Assembly: GCA_036435485.1 (NCBI GenBank)
Contig: CM071596.1
Coordinates: forward strand, 135,123,001-135,187,000
DNA length: 64,000 bases
Direction: 5' to 3'
From: Saposhnikovia divaricata
Lineage: Eukaryota; Streptophyta; Magnoliopsida; Apiales; Apiaceae
The translations under genes were made by a program, and so were the position numbers. Each line of letters opens with the position of its first letter. Within the stretch, counting starts at the first letter, position 1. Shown one piece after another: positions 1-8,735 of the stretch. Under the pieces are notes generated by a model, which did no database searches, was not told the origin of the DNA, and saw nothing but the letters and a program-made list of their open reading frames with translations.

Positions 1-356
1 AATTTACAAACTCCACATCCTACTACTCTGGAGGATAACCCAACTGAGGGGGAGAAGTTGGATGATCAAGAAAAATCAACTAGGCGTAAGGGAAACACAC
101 AATTAACTTTATTTTGGGAAAGGAAAAGCTAGTGGGAGTATTAGTGGAAAGAAAGCAAGGCAAAATTGAAGATATGTTCAGTCTAGAGGAACAATTTATC
201 TTGCACTTGTTCAAATTTTAGAAATCTGGAAAATGTATATATGATCCAGAATGCGCTTTAATATTATTTATCTTTGTATTTCATTTTTTTGTTGTATCAG
301 TTGAGTTATCCTCTAGGAATTTGCTTGTCAAACCCTAACAATCAAATAGGGGAGAT
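1..356 (+). mobile_element. Copia A: 3' internal end and polypurine tract
   Basis: This is non-coding sequence between an element body lying left of the window and the 3' LTR that begins at 357. It ends in a purine-rich tract, AGGGGAGA (about 348-355), directly before TGTAAAG, which is the usual junction of polypurine tract and 3' LTR in a plus-strand element. No reading frame of note is present. It belongs with the SIRE-type copia elements D and H because its LTR end shares their poly-C and CCTAACA features. Confidence 0.6.
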
Positions 357-832
357 TGTAAAGCATAATGTAATGTAATATGTAATAGAGGACATATATA
401 ACTCAACTAGGATAAAAGATAAATAAATATTAACTCTATACAGGGATCGTGAAATTTGAAGAACAGGCATCAACAAGGATCAAGTTGCTGAAAGAAGTTC
501 ATTAACATGATCAAGCCTCAGTGACAAAATAAGATGTACGGAGATGATTCAGTTGAAGGGCCAAAAGATTCCAGAGATAAAGTTTTTATGGTTGCACAAT
601 TCTTAGCAGTGTTCTTAAAGACATGATACGAAGACCATGAGTGAATGTTAGTCATCTGTGAACCAGACCAGTTGCACTAGGCGTCAACACTTTACAAAGG
701 AATCGAAGTATCTAACTCAGAAAAACTGTTAAGAGGTATGATTGAGTTTAGAGCAGTATTGATATCCTCCATTTTGGAAGCTGCATATTTAAGGATGTCA
801 AATTAAGAGGAAAATGAATAGTATCCGAAATT

Positions 833-896
833 ACTATTCATATGAATAGTATCCGAAATCACTATTCATATGAATAGTACTATTCATATGAATAGT
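833..896. repeat. Three copies of an 18-bp perfect palindrome
   Basis: ACTATTCATATGAATAGT is its own reverse complement and occurs at 833-850, 861-878 and 879-896, the last two abutting. The spacer AGTATCCGAAAT also recurs. The array lies about 85-150 bp upstream of the TATA-like box, in the U3 part of the LTR, where enhancers are expected. Any regulatory role is inference; a hairpin or cruciform is the direct structural consequence. Confidence 0.85.
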
Positions 897-978
897 AATT
901 TGGGGGTTGTTGGAATAGTGCTCGGTTACTATTTGGGGGTTGTTGGAATAGTGTCAAATAGTAACTTTCTAAAAACCT

Positions 979-987
979 ATAAATAGG
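979..987 (+). promoter_or_regulatory. TATA-like box of LTR A
   Basis: CCTATAAATAGG lies about 620 bp into the LTR, followed by a CT-rich stretch (ACTCTCTCTTCTCTCTC) typical of plant transcription starts. The placement fits the U3/R boundary. Confidence 0.6.
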
Positions 988-1058
988 CCTGTTGTATTTC
1001 ATTTCAAAATACACCTCAACACACAACTCTCTCTTCTCTCTCTTATATCTTCTCTGTA

Positions 1059-1256
1059 TAAGCTGCTAGACAGTCCATCTAGTAGGAAAGTCGGCTTAGC
1101 CCGCTTTCAGGAAGTGTCGGGTAGAAGGTCCTCGTGCCTAAACTATCCTTAGGAGTGTAAGCTTCTAGACAGTCCATCTAGTAGGAAAGTCGGCTTAGCC
1201 CGCTTTCAGGAATTGTCAGGTAGAAGGTCCTCGTGCCTAAACTATCCTTAGGAGTG
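1059..1256. repeat. 99-bp tandem duplication in LTR A
   Basis: Two head-to-tail copies (1059-1157 and 1158-1256) differ at only a few positions. Each carries GACAGTCCATCTAGTAGG and ends CCTTAGGAGTG. They lie downstream of the TATA-like box, so they would be in the transcribed R/U5 part. Confidence 0.9.
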
Positions 1257-1399
1257 TTCAGGTTTTGAAGCTAATCCATTGGATTAGAAGTTGTAACACC
1301 TCTTCGAGTTTATTATCAATAAAGATATATTATCGGAATTATTTTTTTTTGGTAGTATCGTATTCAACCCCCCCTTCTACGATACTTCGGGACCTAACA

Positions 1400-2767
1400 G
1401 AATGGTTTCAAAAGCTAACAACACATTATCGGTTATACTTCGGCCAGGAACAAATTCAGATTGGTTTTCACTTATTATGTCAGGAAGAATTCCCTCCAGC
1501 CTTTCATTCTGCTCTCTACTAATTGGCTAAACATTTTGTGTTTCGTGAGTACTCCATGGCATGCTCGAACAAGTGAACATCCCTTCATAGTAATCTTTAG
1601 CTAACTCACACATCTCCTCATGCCCATCAATATGCTCACCTGCTTCATTGATTAAGTAAGAAATATGATTCTGCCTTCTCCTTTTAGATGCTTGAGCATG
1701 GAAAAATTTAGAATTTGAATCTCCCTCAGCCAGCCAATGAGCCTTCGCCCGTTGTTTCCAATACGTTTCTTCTTCAACCAATAAGTCATTCAGTTTTTCT
1801 TTTTCCTCAAAGTATTGAGACACTCCCTCCTCATCAGTTCTTGAGACAAGATCATCAATGACCTTCTTTTGTAATTTTACTTTGTCTCGAAATTTATGAA
1901 AAAATCTATGTCCCCATTTAGCCATAAACGAGGAAGCTGAAGGAAGCTTTGGAAGAAAGTGAGACGCAGGCAGCTGTCTCCAGAATTGGGAGACCTCCAT
2001 ATGGAAAGTTGGCTCTTTAAGCCAAACATTTTCAAACTTGAATCTGAACTTCTTCCTCGAAAAGAACGTATGGCAAAGCACTAAAATAATAGGACCATGA
2101 TCAGAAACTATTGTATGAGTAACAAATAACCTGCATAAAGGGAATTTATGCCACCAATCTGATGAAGCAAAAGCCCAATCAAGCCGCTCACGAACCCAGT
2201 TAGGCTTTCCTTTACTCTTCTCCCAAGTGTACTGCCCACCCTCAAGATCAATCTCCAATAAATTACAATCCTCTACTGCTGCACGAAAACCATTTAACAA
2301 AGACTGCGCATGAAGATTCCCCCCACCTTATCAGACGCGAACAACATATCATTAAAATCACCAAAAACACACCAAGGGAGTGGAGAATTTGTTGCTAAAG
2401 ATCTTAAAAAGTCCCATGACTCTTGCCTCCTACTACTCTCCGGGAAACCATAAAAACAAGTAAACCTCCATGCAGGAACATTTTTCTCTCTAATCTCCAC
2501 ATCAATATGATTAAAAGAGGCTTCTAGAACCGAGCAGGACACATTCCTTTTCCACATGATCGCCAGGCCCCCTCCTTGACCTACTCTATTAACAGCATAA
2601 TGATTAGAAAAACCAAGCATTACAGAAAGCTCCTCAATCTTCTCAATATCTACCTTTGTTTCAGACAAGAATAAGAAATCCGGGTGACGAGACTTGACAA
2701 GGTCCCGAAGACAACGAACTGTCCGAGAGTTCCCCAACCCTCGGCAGTTCCAACCCATGAAATTCAT
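1400..2767 (-). pseudogene. LINE ORF2: endonuclease and truncated reverse transcriptase
   Basis: The frame starts at ATG 2767 with MGWNCRGLG, the typical APE-endonuclease N-terminus. It shows LSETK and GDFNDM (active-site Asp/Asn), then shifts frame in a run of G near 2320-2315. The second part (2300-1527) carries the endonuclease C-terminal SDH motif (VSDHGPI) and the post-endonuclease region GDSNSKFFH. After a TAG at 1529-1527 the same frame continues through ISENQSEFVPGR and ITDNVLLAFE (about 1480-1403), conserved early LINE RT motifs. Sequence usually found between these parts is missing, so there is an internal deletion near 1525. The protein would nick target DNA and prime reverse transcription; this copy cannot be functional. 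Confidence 0.85.
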
Positions 2768-3981
2768 TGTAGCTGGCTGGCTTGCAATGCAAGCTCAGCG
2801 ATGTTGGTTTGAGAGGTTGCTACACAATCCAACTTAGAAAGCGTAGCCTCCGTAAGAGTTTTCTCGTTTGCATCAAAACCAGTAAACTGCAAACCTCCAT
2901 CCGCATCCATAGTACTCTGCGTAACATGTCCAGTCCTACTTCTTTTCCTGCCATCCACATTAAGCCCAATGGGCTCATCTTCTTCAGGCCCACTATCTAC
3001 ATTTAAAATTGCCAAATTGCGCGGTAATGTTGACGTATTCTGCTGACTAATTATCATATCAGAATTTGTTAGACTTTCCTTATCCATAACATGTAAATTT
3101 CTCCTTTCAGATCTTCCCTCATCCTGTCTACCGAAACTGACTCCCCCAAATTTCGCTTTGCTATTTTCCCGCCCTATCCTCTCCTCCCAATCCATGTCTC
3201 CTTCTTCCCTAAGCCACTTACTGGACCCCTGGTCGGCCGCCTTCCTTGGCGGAGCCCTAAGCCATGCCCCCCATTCCTTACTCTCCCCATCATCCCTGTT
3301 GTCAATGGTCCTCCTGCAAAATCTATCAGTATGTGAAACTAACCCACATGAGAAACAAAACTCCCCCAGCCTTTCATACTTACAATGCACTACAAAGTCC
3401 TGTCCATTTTTGCGAGTAATCTTCTTTTTTCGCTTAAGCGGTTTCCTCACATCAAACCTTATTTTTACACGCATACACTCCCTCTATATAGATGTATTAT
3501 TCTTAACATCATACATTAAGAATTCTCCAAAGAAGTTTCCCAATTGCCTGCCCATTGTCTTCGACATAAACCCTGATGGAAGTTCATGGATCTGGATCCA
3601 GAAATTTAGATACCATAAACCTACTTTCAATGGGTCCTCTCCAGGAGGTATAATATCTATACACAACATCACATTATCGAATGTCCACGGCCCACCATTT
3701 TGCACCCAAAGCATATCCTCCTTATGAAAAAATTGGAAAAGATAAATACCTTGTTCCAGCTCTTTGATATTGATCCCCATGGTTGGTTTCCATAAGTTCG
3801 CCATCTTGGTTTTCATAGCCTTCGTATTTATGTTCTTCTCCGTTAGGAATCTTCCAACTAAGAACCTCTCATACTTGTTAATGTCTTATTCAATGTCTCC
3901 TTCAAACATGAAATCTCCATTTTCTTCTTCCTCTATACTCATACCAGCCATTTGATCTTCAATGTTTTGATACCTCGCCAT
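2764..3981 (-). pseudogene. LINE ORF1 (DUF4283 / CCHC zinc-knuckle protein), two stops
   Basis: One frame runs from ATG at 3981 to TGA at 2766-2764 and is broken by TAA at codon 32 and TAG just after 3484. The part near 3816-3600 resembles the DUF4283-type domain of plant LINE ORF1 (tryptophan-rich, FFHKEDMLWVQNGGPWTF). A zinc knuckle follows, CFSCGLVSHTDRFC, around 3350-3310, then a charged low-complexity tail. ORF1 proteins of L1-like elements bind RNA and form the RNP with ORF2. Its stop overlaps the ORF2 start as ATGA. I chose 3981 because it gives the longest in-frame product and lies just after a leader-like stretch. Confidence 0.8.
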
Positions 3982-4103
3982 GATGGCCTCTCACAATTTC
4001 TCAGAACGTAGAGAACGGAGAGAAAAAAACTAGCCTCTCACATAAAGGAGAGAAAATTTTTGCAGCGCAAGTCACTCTTTAGTATTTGATTTGTTTATAG
4101 CTT

Positions 4104-4306
4104 TTGGGTGCATTTTTAATTGATACCGGGATTTGTATTTTTCTTTGGATGGACTCCCAAGAAGAATTTTATAAAGAGCGACCCAAGCTTATTCATGAAG
4201 TCCACAATGAGAGAGAAGAGAATTTCGTGAAGATACAGTCAGAGAAGCGGAAGAATATGAAAATCCTAATGGAAAATCCTTCTTCGGCCGAGGACTGTCA
4301 ATTCAG
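4104..4306 (+). other. Exon-like open frame ending at a splice-donor-like site
   Basis: This frame has ATGs at 4104 and 4149 and encodes a short, highly charged, lysine- and glutamate-rich segment (KIQSEKRKNMKILMENPSS). It ends CAATTCAG followed by GTAAGA at 4307, a near-ideal plant 5' splice site, and the frame meets TAA at 4308 only if unspliced. I do not recognise the protein and see no clear second exon. It could be a captured gene fragment (Helitron ends lie at 7489), a relic first exon or chance. It lies just upstream of the LINE's 5' end, on the other strand. Confidence 0.3.
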
Positions 4307-4732
4307 GTAAGATGTGAATAGTATGTGATAGGCGGTACTCTTGTTTGTGTACATGTTCTTTCTGTGACAAAAATAAACCACACTAGGATTCATTTCACCT
4401 TTAACGTACGTATTATAACAGTTGCTGCATGATTAACATGGGTTTTGTTTCCATTTAGTAAATTACGAATTTGTCCTTAGATTATATTAATGTTAAAAAA
4501 TTTGAAGTTGAGGTGAATTGAACCCATGACCATCCAGCGCCTACAACTTGATGTTGACATGTACAACCACTAAGACAAATCACTTATTTGTGAAATATTT
4601 TAACTCATTCACCACAAACTCAAGTAAGCCACTTATTAGAAATATTTTTTTATAATTTATTCAGGATAGAAGCATTTACACGATTACACTAATTTTAATA
4701 ATTTGAATTTTGATAAGGATTAAACCTACGAC
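4307..4732. other. AT-rich stretch with a decayed tRNA-like segment
   Basis: No gene is visible. At about 4516-4576 the plus strand reads GAATTGAACCCATGACC and later CAACCACTAAGAC. In reverse complement these resemble pol III box B and box A in a tRNA-like order. Similar segments recur at 44325-44378 and about 44785-44840, pointing to a repeat family rather than a tRNA gene. Confidence 0.35.
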
Positions 4733-4969
4733 ATTCATATACTCATAAATTTATGTCCACAATTATTTTTATGATTTATTAGGGATAAAATCATTAAAAT
4801 ATTTTTCTCATATAATAGTAAAAAATGATAGTCGGGGATTGAAAATATAAATTAACGGAAATAATGTCGTCGGCGGAAGTGAAAATAGATCTATAAATTT
4901 TTTTTACAATATTTCTCTCTTTTAAAATTATGTATATATATTAGTCAAATGGCTGGAATATGTTTATTA

Positions 4970-5106
4970 CTCCCTCTGTCTCACTAGGTTCTTTACATTT
5001 GGGACAGAGGGTTTAACACGCATTTTAAAACTCATATAAATTACAGTTTCATAAATTATCTTAAATTTTTTTCTTATGAATAAAATTTAATGTTTTATTC
5101 AAAAAA
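4970..5106 (+). mobile_element. Stowaway-like MITE, left half
   Basis: It begins CTCCCTCTGTCTCACTAGG immediately after TTATTA; CTCCCTC is the hallmark terminal inverted repeat of plant Stowaway/Tc1-mariner MITEs, which insert at TA. It continues GGACAGAGGGTTTAACACGC and runs into AAAAAGAAAATTTT, then is replaced by unrelated sequence at about 5107. The transposase source is not in the window. Confidence 0.65.
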
Positions 5107-5330
5107 AGAAAATTTTAAACATCCCACATCGATTAGAATAAGAGTATTCAGATCCTTTATAGATACAAGTCAACAATTAACGTGTACCAAATTGTTAGCT
5201 ATTTTGAATTGACATGTGGTGGGTTGTTGGGTCTGGTATGCATTCGGTTGTAGGCTTGGATGTTATAAATGTTATCAGAGTGCTGCCCGGTCGAAAGTGC
5301 AGATGCACTGCCCGGGTTCTGTAAGTGTTA
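5107..5330 (+). mobile_element. TRIM-like LTR fragment with possible primer-binding site
   Basis: CATCCCACATCGATTAGAAT resembles the opening of many plant TRIM LTRs. About 150 bp later comes ATGTTATCAGAGTGC (5268-5282), close to the initiator-Met primer-binding site TGGTATCAGAGC. No polypurine tract or second LTR is clear. It replaces the right half of the adjacent MITE. The assignment rests on pattern only. Confidence 0.35.
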
Positions 5331-5654
5331 TTCATATACTCATAAATTTATATCCACATTTATTTTTATGATTTATTAGGGATAAAATCATTAAAATTTT
5401 CCCATATAATAATTAAAAATAGTAGTTGGGGAGAGAAAATATAAATTGACAGATATAATGTCGTAGAAGTCAGAATTAAGAAAGGTATCGAGGTGGCCGA
5501 AAAATAGTAAAAAAAAATGGTAGGTGACGGAAAATAAATAGAAGTCTATCTCAAGTAGGTAAACAGGTGGAAGTGAAAATAAATCTATAAAAATTTATCA
5601 CAATATTTCTCCCTTTTAAAATTATGTATATATATTAGTCAAATGGTCGGAATA

Positions 5655-5884
5655 TGTTCTAAGTTCTTTACATTTGTGACAGAGGGTTTGACACGCATTT
5701 TAAAACTCATATAAAGTATAGTTTCATAAATTATTTTAAATTTTTTTCTTATGAATAAAAATTTAATGTTTTATTCAAAAAAAGAAAATTTTAAAAATAA
5801 TTTATGGAATTATACTTTACATACACCTTAAAATGTGTGCCCCTAGTGGAAAAAATGGTACCAAAATGAGAGGAACGGGGGGAG
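5655..5884 (+). mobile_element. Stowaway-like MITE, left end deleted
   Basis: The interior matches the copy at 4970 (GACAGAGGGTTTGACACGC) and continues through the loop into the complementary arm (AATAATTTATGGAATTATAC, CTTAAAATGTGTGCCCC). It ends ACGGGGGGAG followed by TA at 5885. The two arms make a long hairpin typical of MITEs. The first 16 or so bases of the left inverted repeat are missing. Confidence 0.65.
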
Positions 5885-6240
5885 TATTAAATTAATACAA
5901 AAAATGACAAACAAAGTGTATAACATATTTTTACTCGATATCAGTATAATATTCTATTTTAAGTATTATAGATGGACGTTGCCGAAAATTTGTTAAAAAA
6001 AATCGAAGTGAGGAGGTACGTGATGGACGTAGAAGTCTATCTGAAGTAGGTAAACGGGGGGAAGTGAAATAGATATATAAAAATTTATAACAATATTTCT
6101 CTATTTTAACAATTATGTCTATATATTAGTCGAATGGCTAGAATATATTTATTATTAAATTAATACAAAAATGATAAATAAAGTGTATAACAAAGTTTTA
6201 CTCGATATCAGTATAATATTCTATTTTATTTAAAGTATAT

Positions 6241-7460
6241 TTACATTATATCGGTTAATACTATTAGCATCGGGTAATTTATAGATTGACTAATAAAAAT
6301 ATTAAAATATTGAAAATAAAAAAAAATAATTTACATATTGGATTTGGATCTGGTAAAAAAATGTCAATATGATTTTGATATCTTTAGTCTCTCGCACTAT
6401 ATTTTTGCAGCATTTTCGTAATATGCTAATGTTATTAATTTCATACCAAATGAGTTTTACAACTATATACTTAAATAGTAATTCCTATCCCTGATATTAT
6501 TACGAGTTTCACCCCGTTGTGAGACAAATAAACTCAAAGAATCGCTGATATATATAATGTCTTATTATTACAGATGTGGTATGTGTATTTTTTTATTTCT
6601 CGGGTATCATTTTGGTGTTAACTCAAATTAAAATGATATTTCTTGGATGCTTCATTATCGTAGTTATGTCTATCTTCTTTTCATAGATTGAACTTTATTG
6701 TACATGTGAACTTTTACAACATAATTCATTCGGTGTATACATTAACCCATCTCATTTTAAAAACCCGTTATGAGATATGACACTTTTATTTTAGTTACTC
6801 GTGTATTTGGCTGAATTTGGACATGTCTAAATATGTTTTGTCTTGAAATTTGAGATATTACCTTGGGTTTTTGAAAGTTCACTTATGAAAATGGATGGTG
6901 CAATGTATTTGAAGAAAAGATTTTGTTATGGTCAATTTACTATTAAAAATATACATCTGAAATGTTCAAATACCATGATCCTAGAAAAGCACACATCATA
7001 TATATATATTTTGGATGTGCACAACTATTAGGATAAATTTGTTATTCTCCTTGCTCTCTGAAATTGGTCGGAGAAAAATATCCAAAATTGAAAATGTGCG
7101 CTGAGCTTTTCCAAGCAGAACATATGACTCAATTATTTGTATTTTTCCGTCACATTACATTATTTTTTACAAAATTAGAAATAATATAAAATTTAATTCT
7201 TCCTCCATCCCAAAATAAATAAACCAGCTATTTTTTCACGAATTTCAATAGACCAAAATTATTTTGGTAATACTTGACAGTTACAATTAACTCTTATCTA
7301 CTGCTTTCAGTCAGTCATTCTTCTCACACGGATCAAACATAACTAAAAATATAATTCTTACGGTTCAGAATCTGATAATATTTTGAAAGTATAATATCTT
7401 AGATAGATCAAAATATGTGAAATAGACTACCACAAAAAAATTATATGAATTATCATATGA
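6241..7460. other. AT-rich sequence, no gene seen; possible second MITE end
   Basis: Both strands are rich in stops and short homopolymers. A frame at 6843-7031 has no recognisable domain and no supporting signals. At about 7200 TTCCTCCATCCCAAAATAAA resembles a MITE terminal repeat, but no matching right end is evident. The whole stretch may be the body of the Helitron whose 3' end is at 7489. Confidence 0.4.
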
Positions 7461-7489
7461 CCCGTGCTTTGCACGGGCTATCATGCTAG
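7461..7489 (+). mobile_element. Helitron 3' terminus
   Basis: A GC-rich hairpin, CCCGTGC-TTT-GCACGGG (7461-7477), is followed eight bases later by CTAG (7486-7489) and T. This is the standard Helitron 3' end: a hairpin near a CTRR terminus, inserted between A and T. No RepHel coding sequence is seen upstream, so the element would be non-autonomous or truncated. The 5' TC end was not located. Confidence 0.65.
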
Positions 7490-7614
7490 TTATATATAAT
7501 ACACCAACACAAGATAAAATTTTGAGTCTTTTTAATGTATTTGAAATGACTAATATATCCCCATGTTTAATGTTTAATAAAAAAATGTTGTTTGTGGGAA
7601 TCTATATATAATAC
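7490..7614 (+). repeat. Helitron-like 5' tandem unit, first copy
   Basis: The unit begins TATATATAATACACCAACAC directly after the CTAG at 7489 and repeats with a period of about 113 bp. The second copy starts AATCTATATATAATAC at 7600 and is split by copia B; its remainder is at 44112. AATAC at 7610-7614 is copia B's left target duplication. The TC-start and AT-rich lead resemble Helitron 5' ends, but I infer the class from this and the neighbouring 3' end. Confidence 0.55.
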
Positions 7615-8719
7615 TGTTGGTGTATTCTGAAAATATTTATTTAAAGTATATACATTTATTTCTGGCCAATTTAATTGAGAATCATTTAAATGTTTACATG
7701 CTATCTAATATTATATATTGTGGAAAATCTAGTATCAAATGAGATACAGAATATTAGATTGTTAAATACGGTTTATATAATATAATAAGGTTCACAGCAC
7801 AGGTGGTGTTGGACAATCCACTGGTATGGCTGTAGTATTATTTAGAATAGTTTATATTGACTATTAAATAATACTAGTATACTTTGTGTATATTGAACAG
7901 GATCAAATTTAGAATTGTTCCCTTATACTGATTAAGAAGGTGAACTAAGATTCTATGCTATTATTAATGCTTAGGTTCTTAATCCGGATATAGTAATTGA
8001 CACGTGTATATTATTTACATGCTTTGATTTATATATGAAATAATTCTTTTGAATTATATCATTATATTTTGGGTGATGGAATTATATACATGGTGAATAT
8101 TATTAATAGAAGGAATCCATGTCCTGATAATATTCGGGTTAATGATGTCCCCTTGAAAGCTCAAAATGATTTAATTATGTGAAATCCTGCAGGTGGATTT
8201 ATTCCGGCATAATTAAATGAAGGTTGAGTGGATAATCAAGGATAAAAGTTATTAATTAAATGAATTATCAGTAATTTATTTAATTAATGGACAAGCGATA
8301 TTTTAAACATGGGGAATTTATTAAGCAAATAATAAAGGAGCCGATTTAATTAATTAAATAAATTATCGGAATTAGGTGGGTGGTGCAATATTAATTATTT
8401 AGTGGAATTAATTAATATTAATGATAAAGGGCTTGGCCCAAGTAATCATTAGAAGGCCCAACCTAATTTACTCCTTGATCCCTATTGTAGCATATAAATA
8501 CACATTATGCCTCCAAGAATAAGGGTTCGGAATTCTAGAGTTTGGAGGCTAAACCTTGGAGGATCGAAGGCCACACTTCATTGAAGGGAGTAAGGGAATA
8601 CAATAGAAGATCGTGGATTTGAATCGCTTGCGCCGTAGCGATTAAGGTAAATCTTCTAACCCCCTTTGTAATCATTAAACGGGTTAAACACAAATCACTA
8701 TGATCCAAAGGGACCAACA
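7615..8719 (+). repeat. 5' LTR of copia B
   Basis: This 1105-bp LTR starts TGTTGGTGTA and ends GGACCAACA, forming a short terminal inverted repeat. It matches 43021-44111 throughout with scattered substitutions. The 3' copy lacks a 14-bp stretch near 43945. AT-rich palindromic blocks (TTAATTAAATGAATTATC) precede the TATA box. Confidence 0.93.
8493..8500 (+). promoter_or_regulatory. TATA-like box of copia B LTR
   Basis: GCATATAAATACAC lies about 225 bp before the LTR end, the expected place for the U3/R boundary. The 3' LTR carries CCTATAAATAC at the matching place (about 43900). Confidence 0.6.
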
Positions 8720-8720
8720 A

Positions 8721-8735
8721 TTGGCATCAAGAGCC
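8721..8735 (+). promoter_or_regulatory. Primer-binding site of copia B
   Basis: TTGGCATCAAGAGCC begins one base after the LTR end. It is a variant of the TGGTATCAGAGC site complementary to initiator-Met tRNA. It defines the plus orientation. Confidence 0.75.

Larger units (their letters stand above)
357..1399 (+). repeat. 3' LTR of copia element A
   Basis: This 1043-bp LTR starts TGTAAAG after a polypurine tract and ends GGACCTAACA. The last 40 bases, with a run of seven C followed by TTCTAC and then GGACCTAACA, closely match the end of the H LTR (62699-62733), where a primer-binding site follows. It holds three palindromes, a TATA-like box and a 99-bp tandem duplication. The next five bases, GAATG (1400-1404), are the presumed target duplication; the left partner is outside the window. 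The insertion lies within LINE reverse transcriptase coding sequence. Confidence 0.78.
1400..4070 (-). mobile_element. L1-type LINE, interrupted by copia A
   Basis: This is a minus-strand non-LTR retrotransposon. In sense order it has a short leader (about 4070-3982), ORF1 with a nucleic-acid-binding CCHC domain, then ORF2 with an APE-type endonuclease and only the first part of the reverse transcriptase. It stops abruptly at 1400, where the LTR of copia A begins, so most of the RT and the 3' end are lost or displaced to the left of the window. An internal deletion between endonuclease and RT, one frameshift and several stops show it is dead. The 5' end is placed approximately; I could not identify a target duplication. 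Confidence 0.85.
4733..6240. repeat. Triplicated AT-rich repeat
   Basis: Three related copies occur: 4733-4969 with the start of a MITE, 5331-5975, and 5980-6240. Shared landmarks are TTATTAGGGATAAAATCATT (first two copies), GAAGTAGGTAAAC (last two), ACAATATTTCTC and TATATATTAGTC followed by AATGG. Copies 2 and 3 also share ACTCGATATCAGTATAATATT downstream. I recognise no coding capacity and cannot assign the family. The third copy lacks the MITE and acts as an empty-site control. Confidence 0.7.

Noticed and set aside
1265..1522. 85-codon plus-strand frame
   Set aside because: It spans the LTR A end and the LINE RT antisense, so it is a chance frame across an insertion junction.
3158..3727. 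189-codon plus-strand frame
   Set aside because: Antisense shadow of LINE ORF1, whose minus-strand domains are recognisable.
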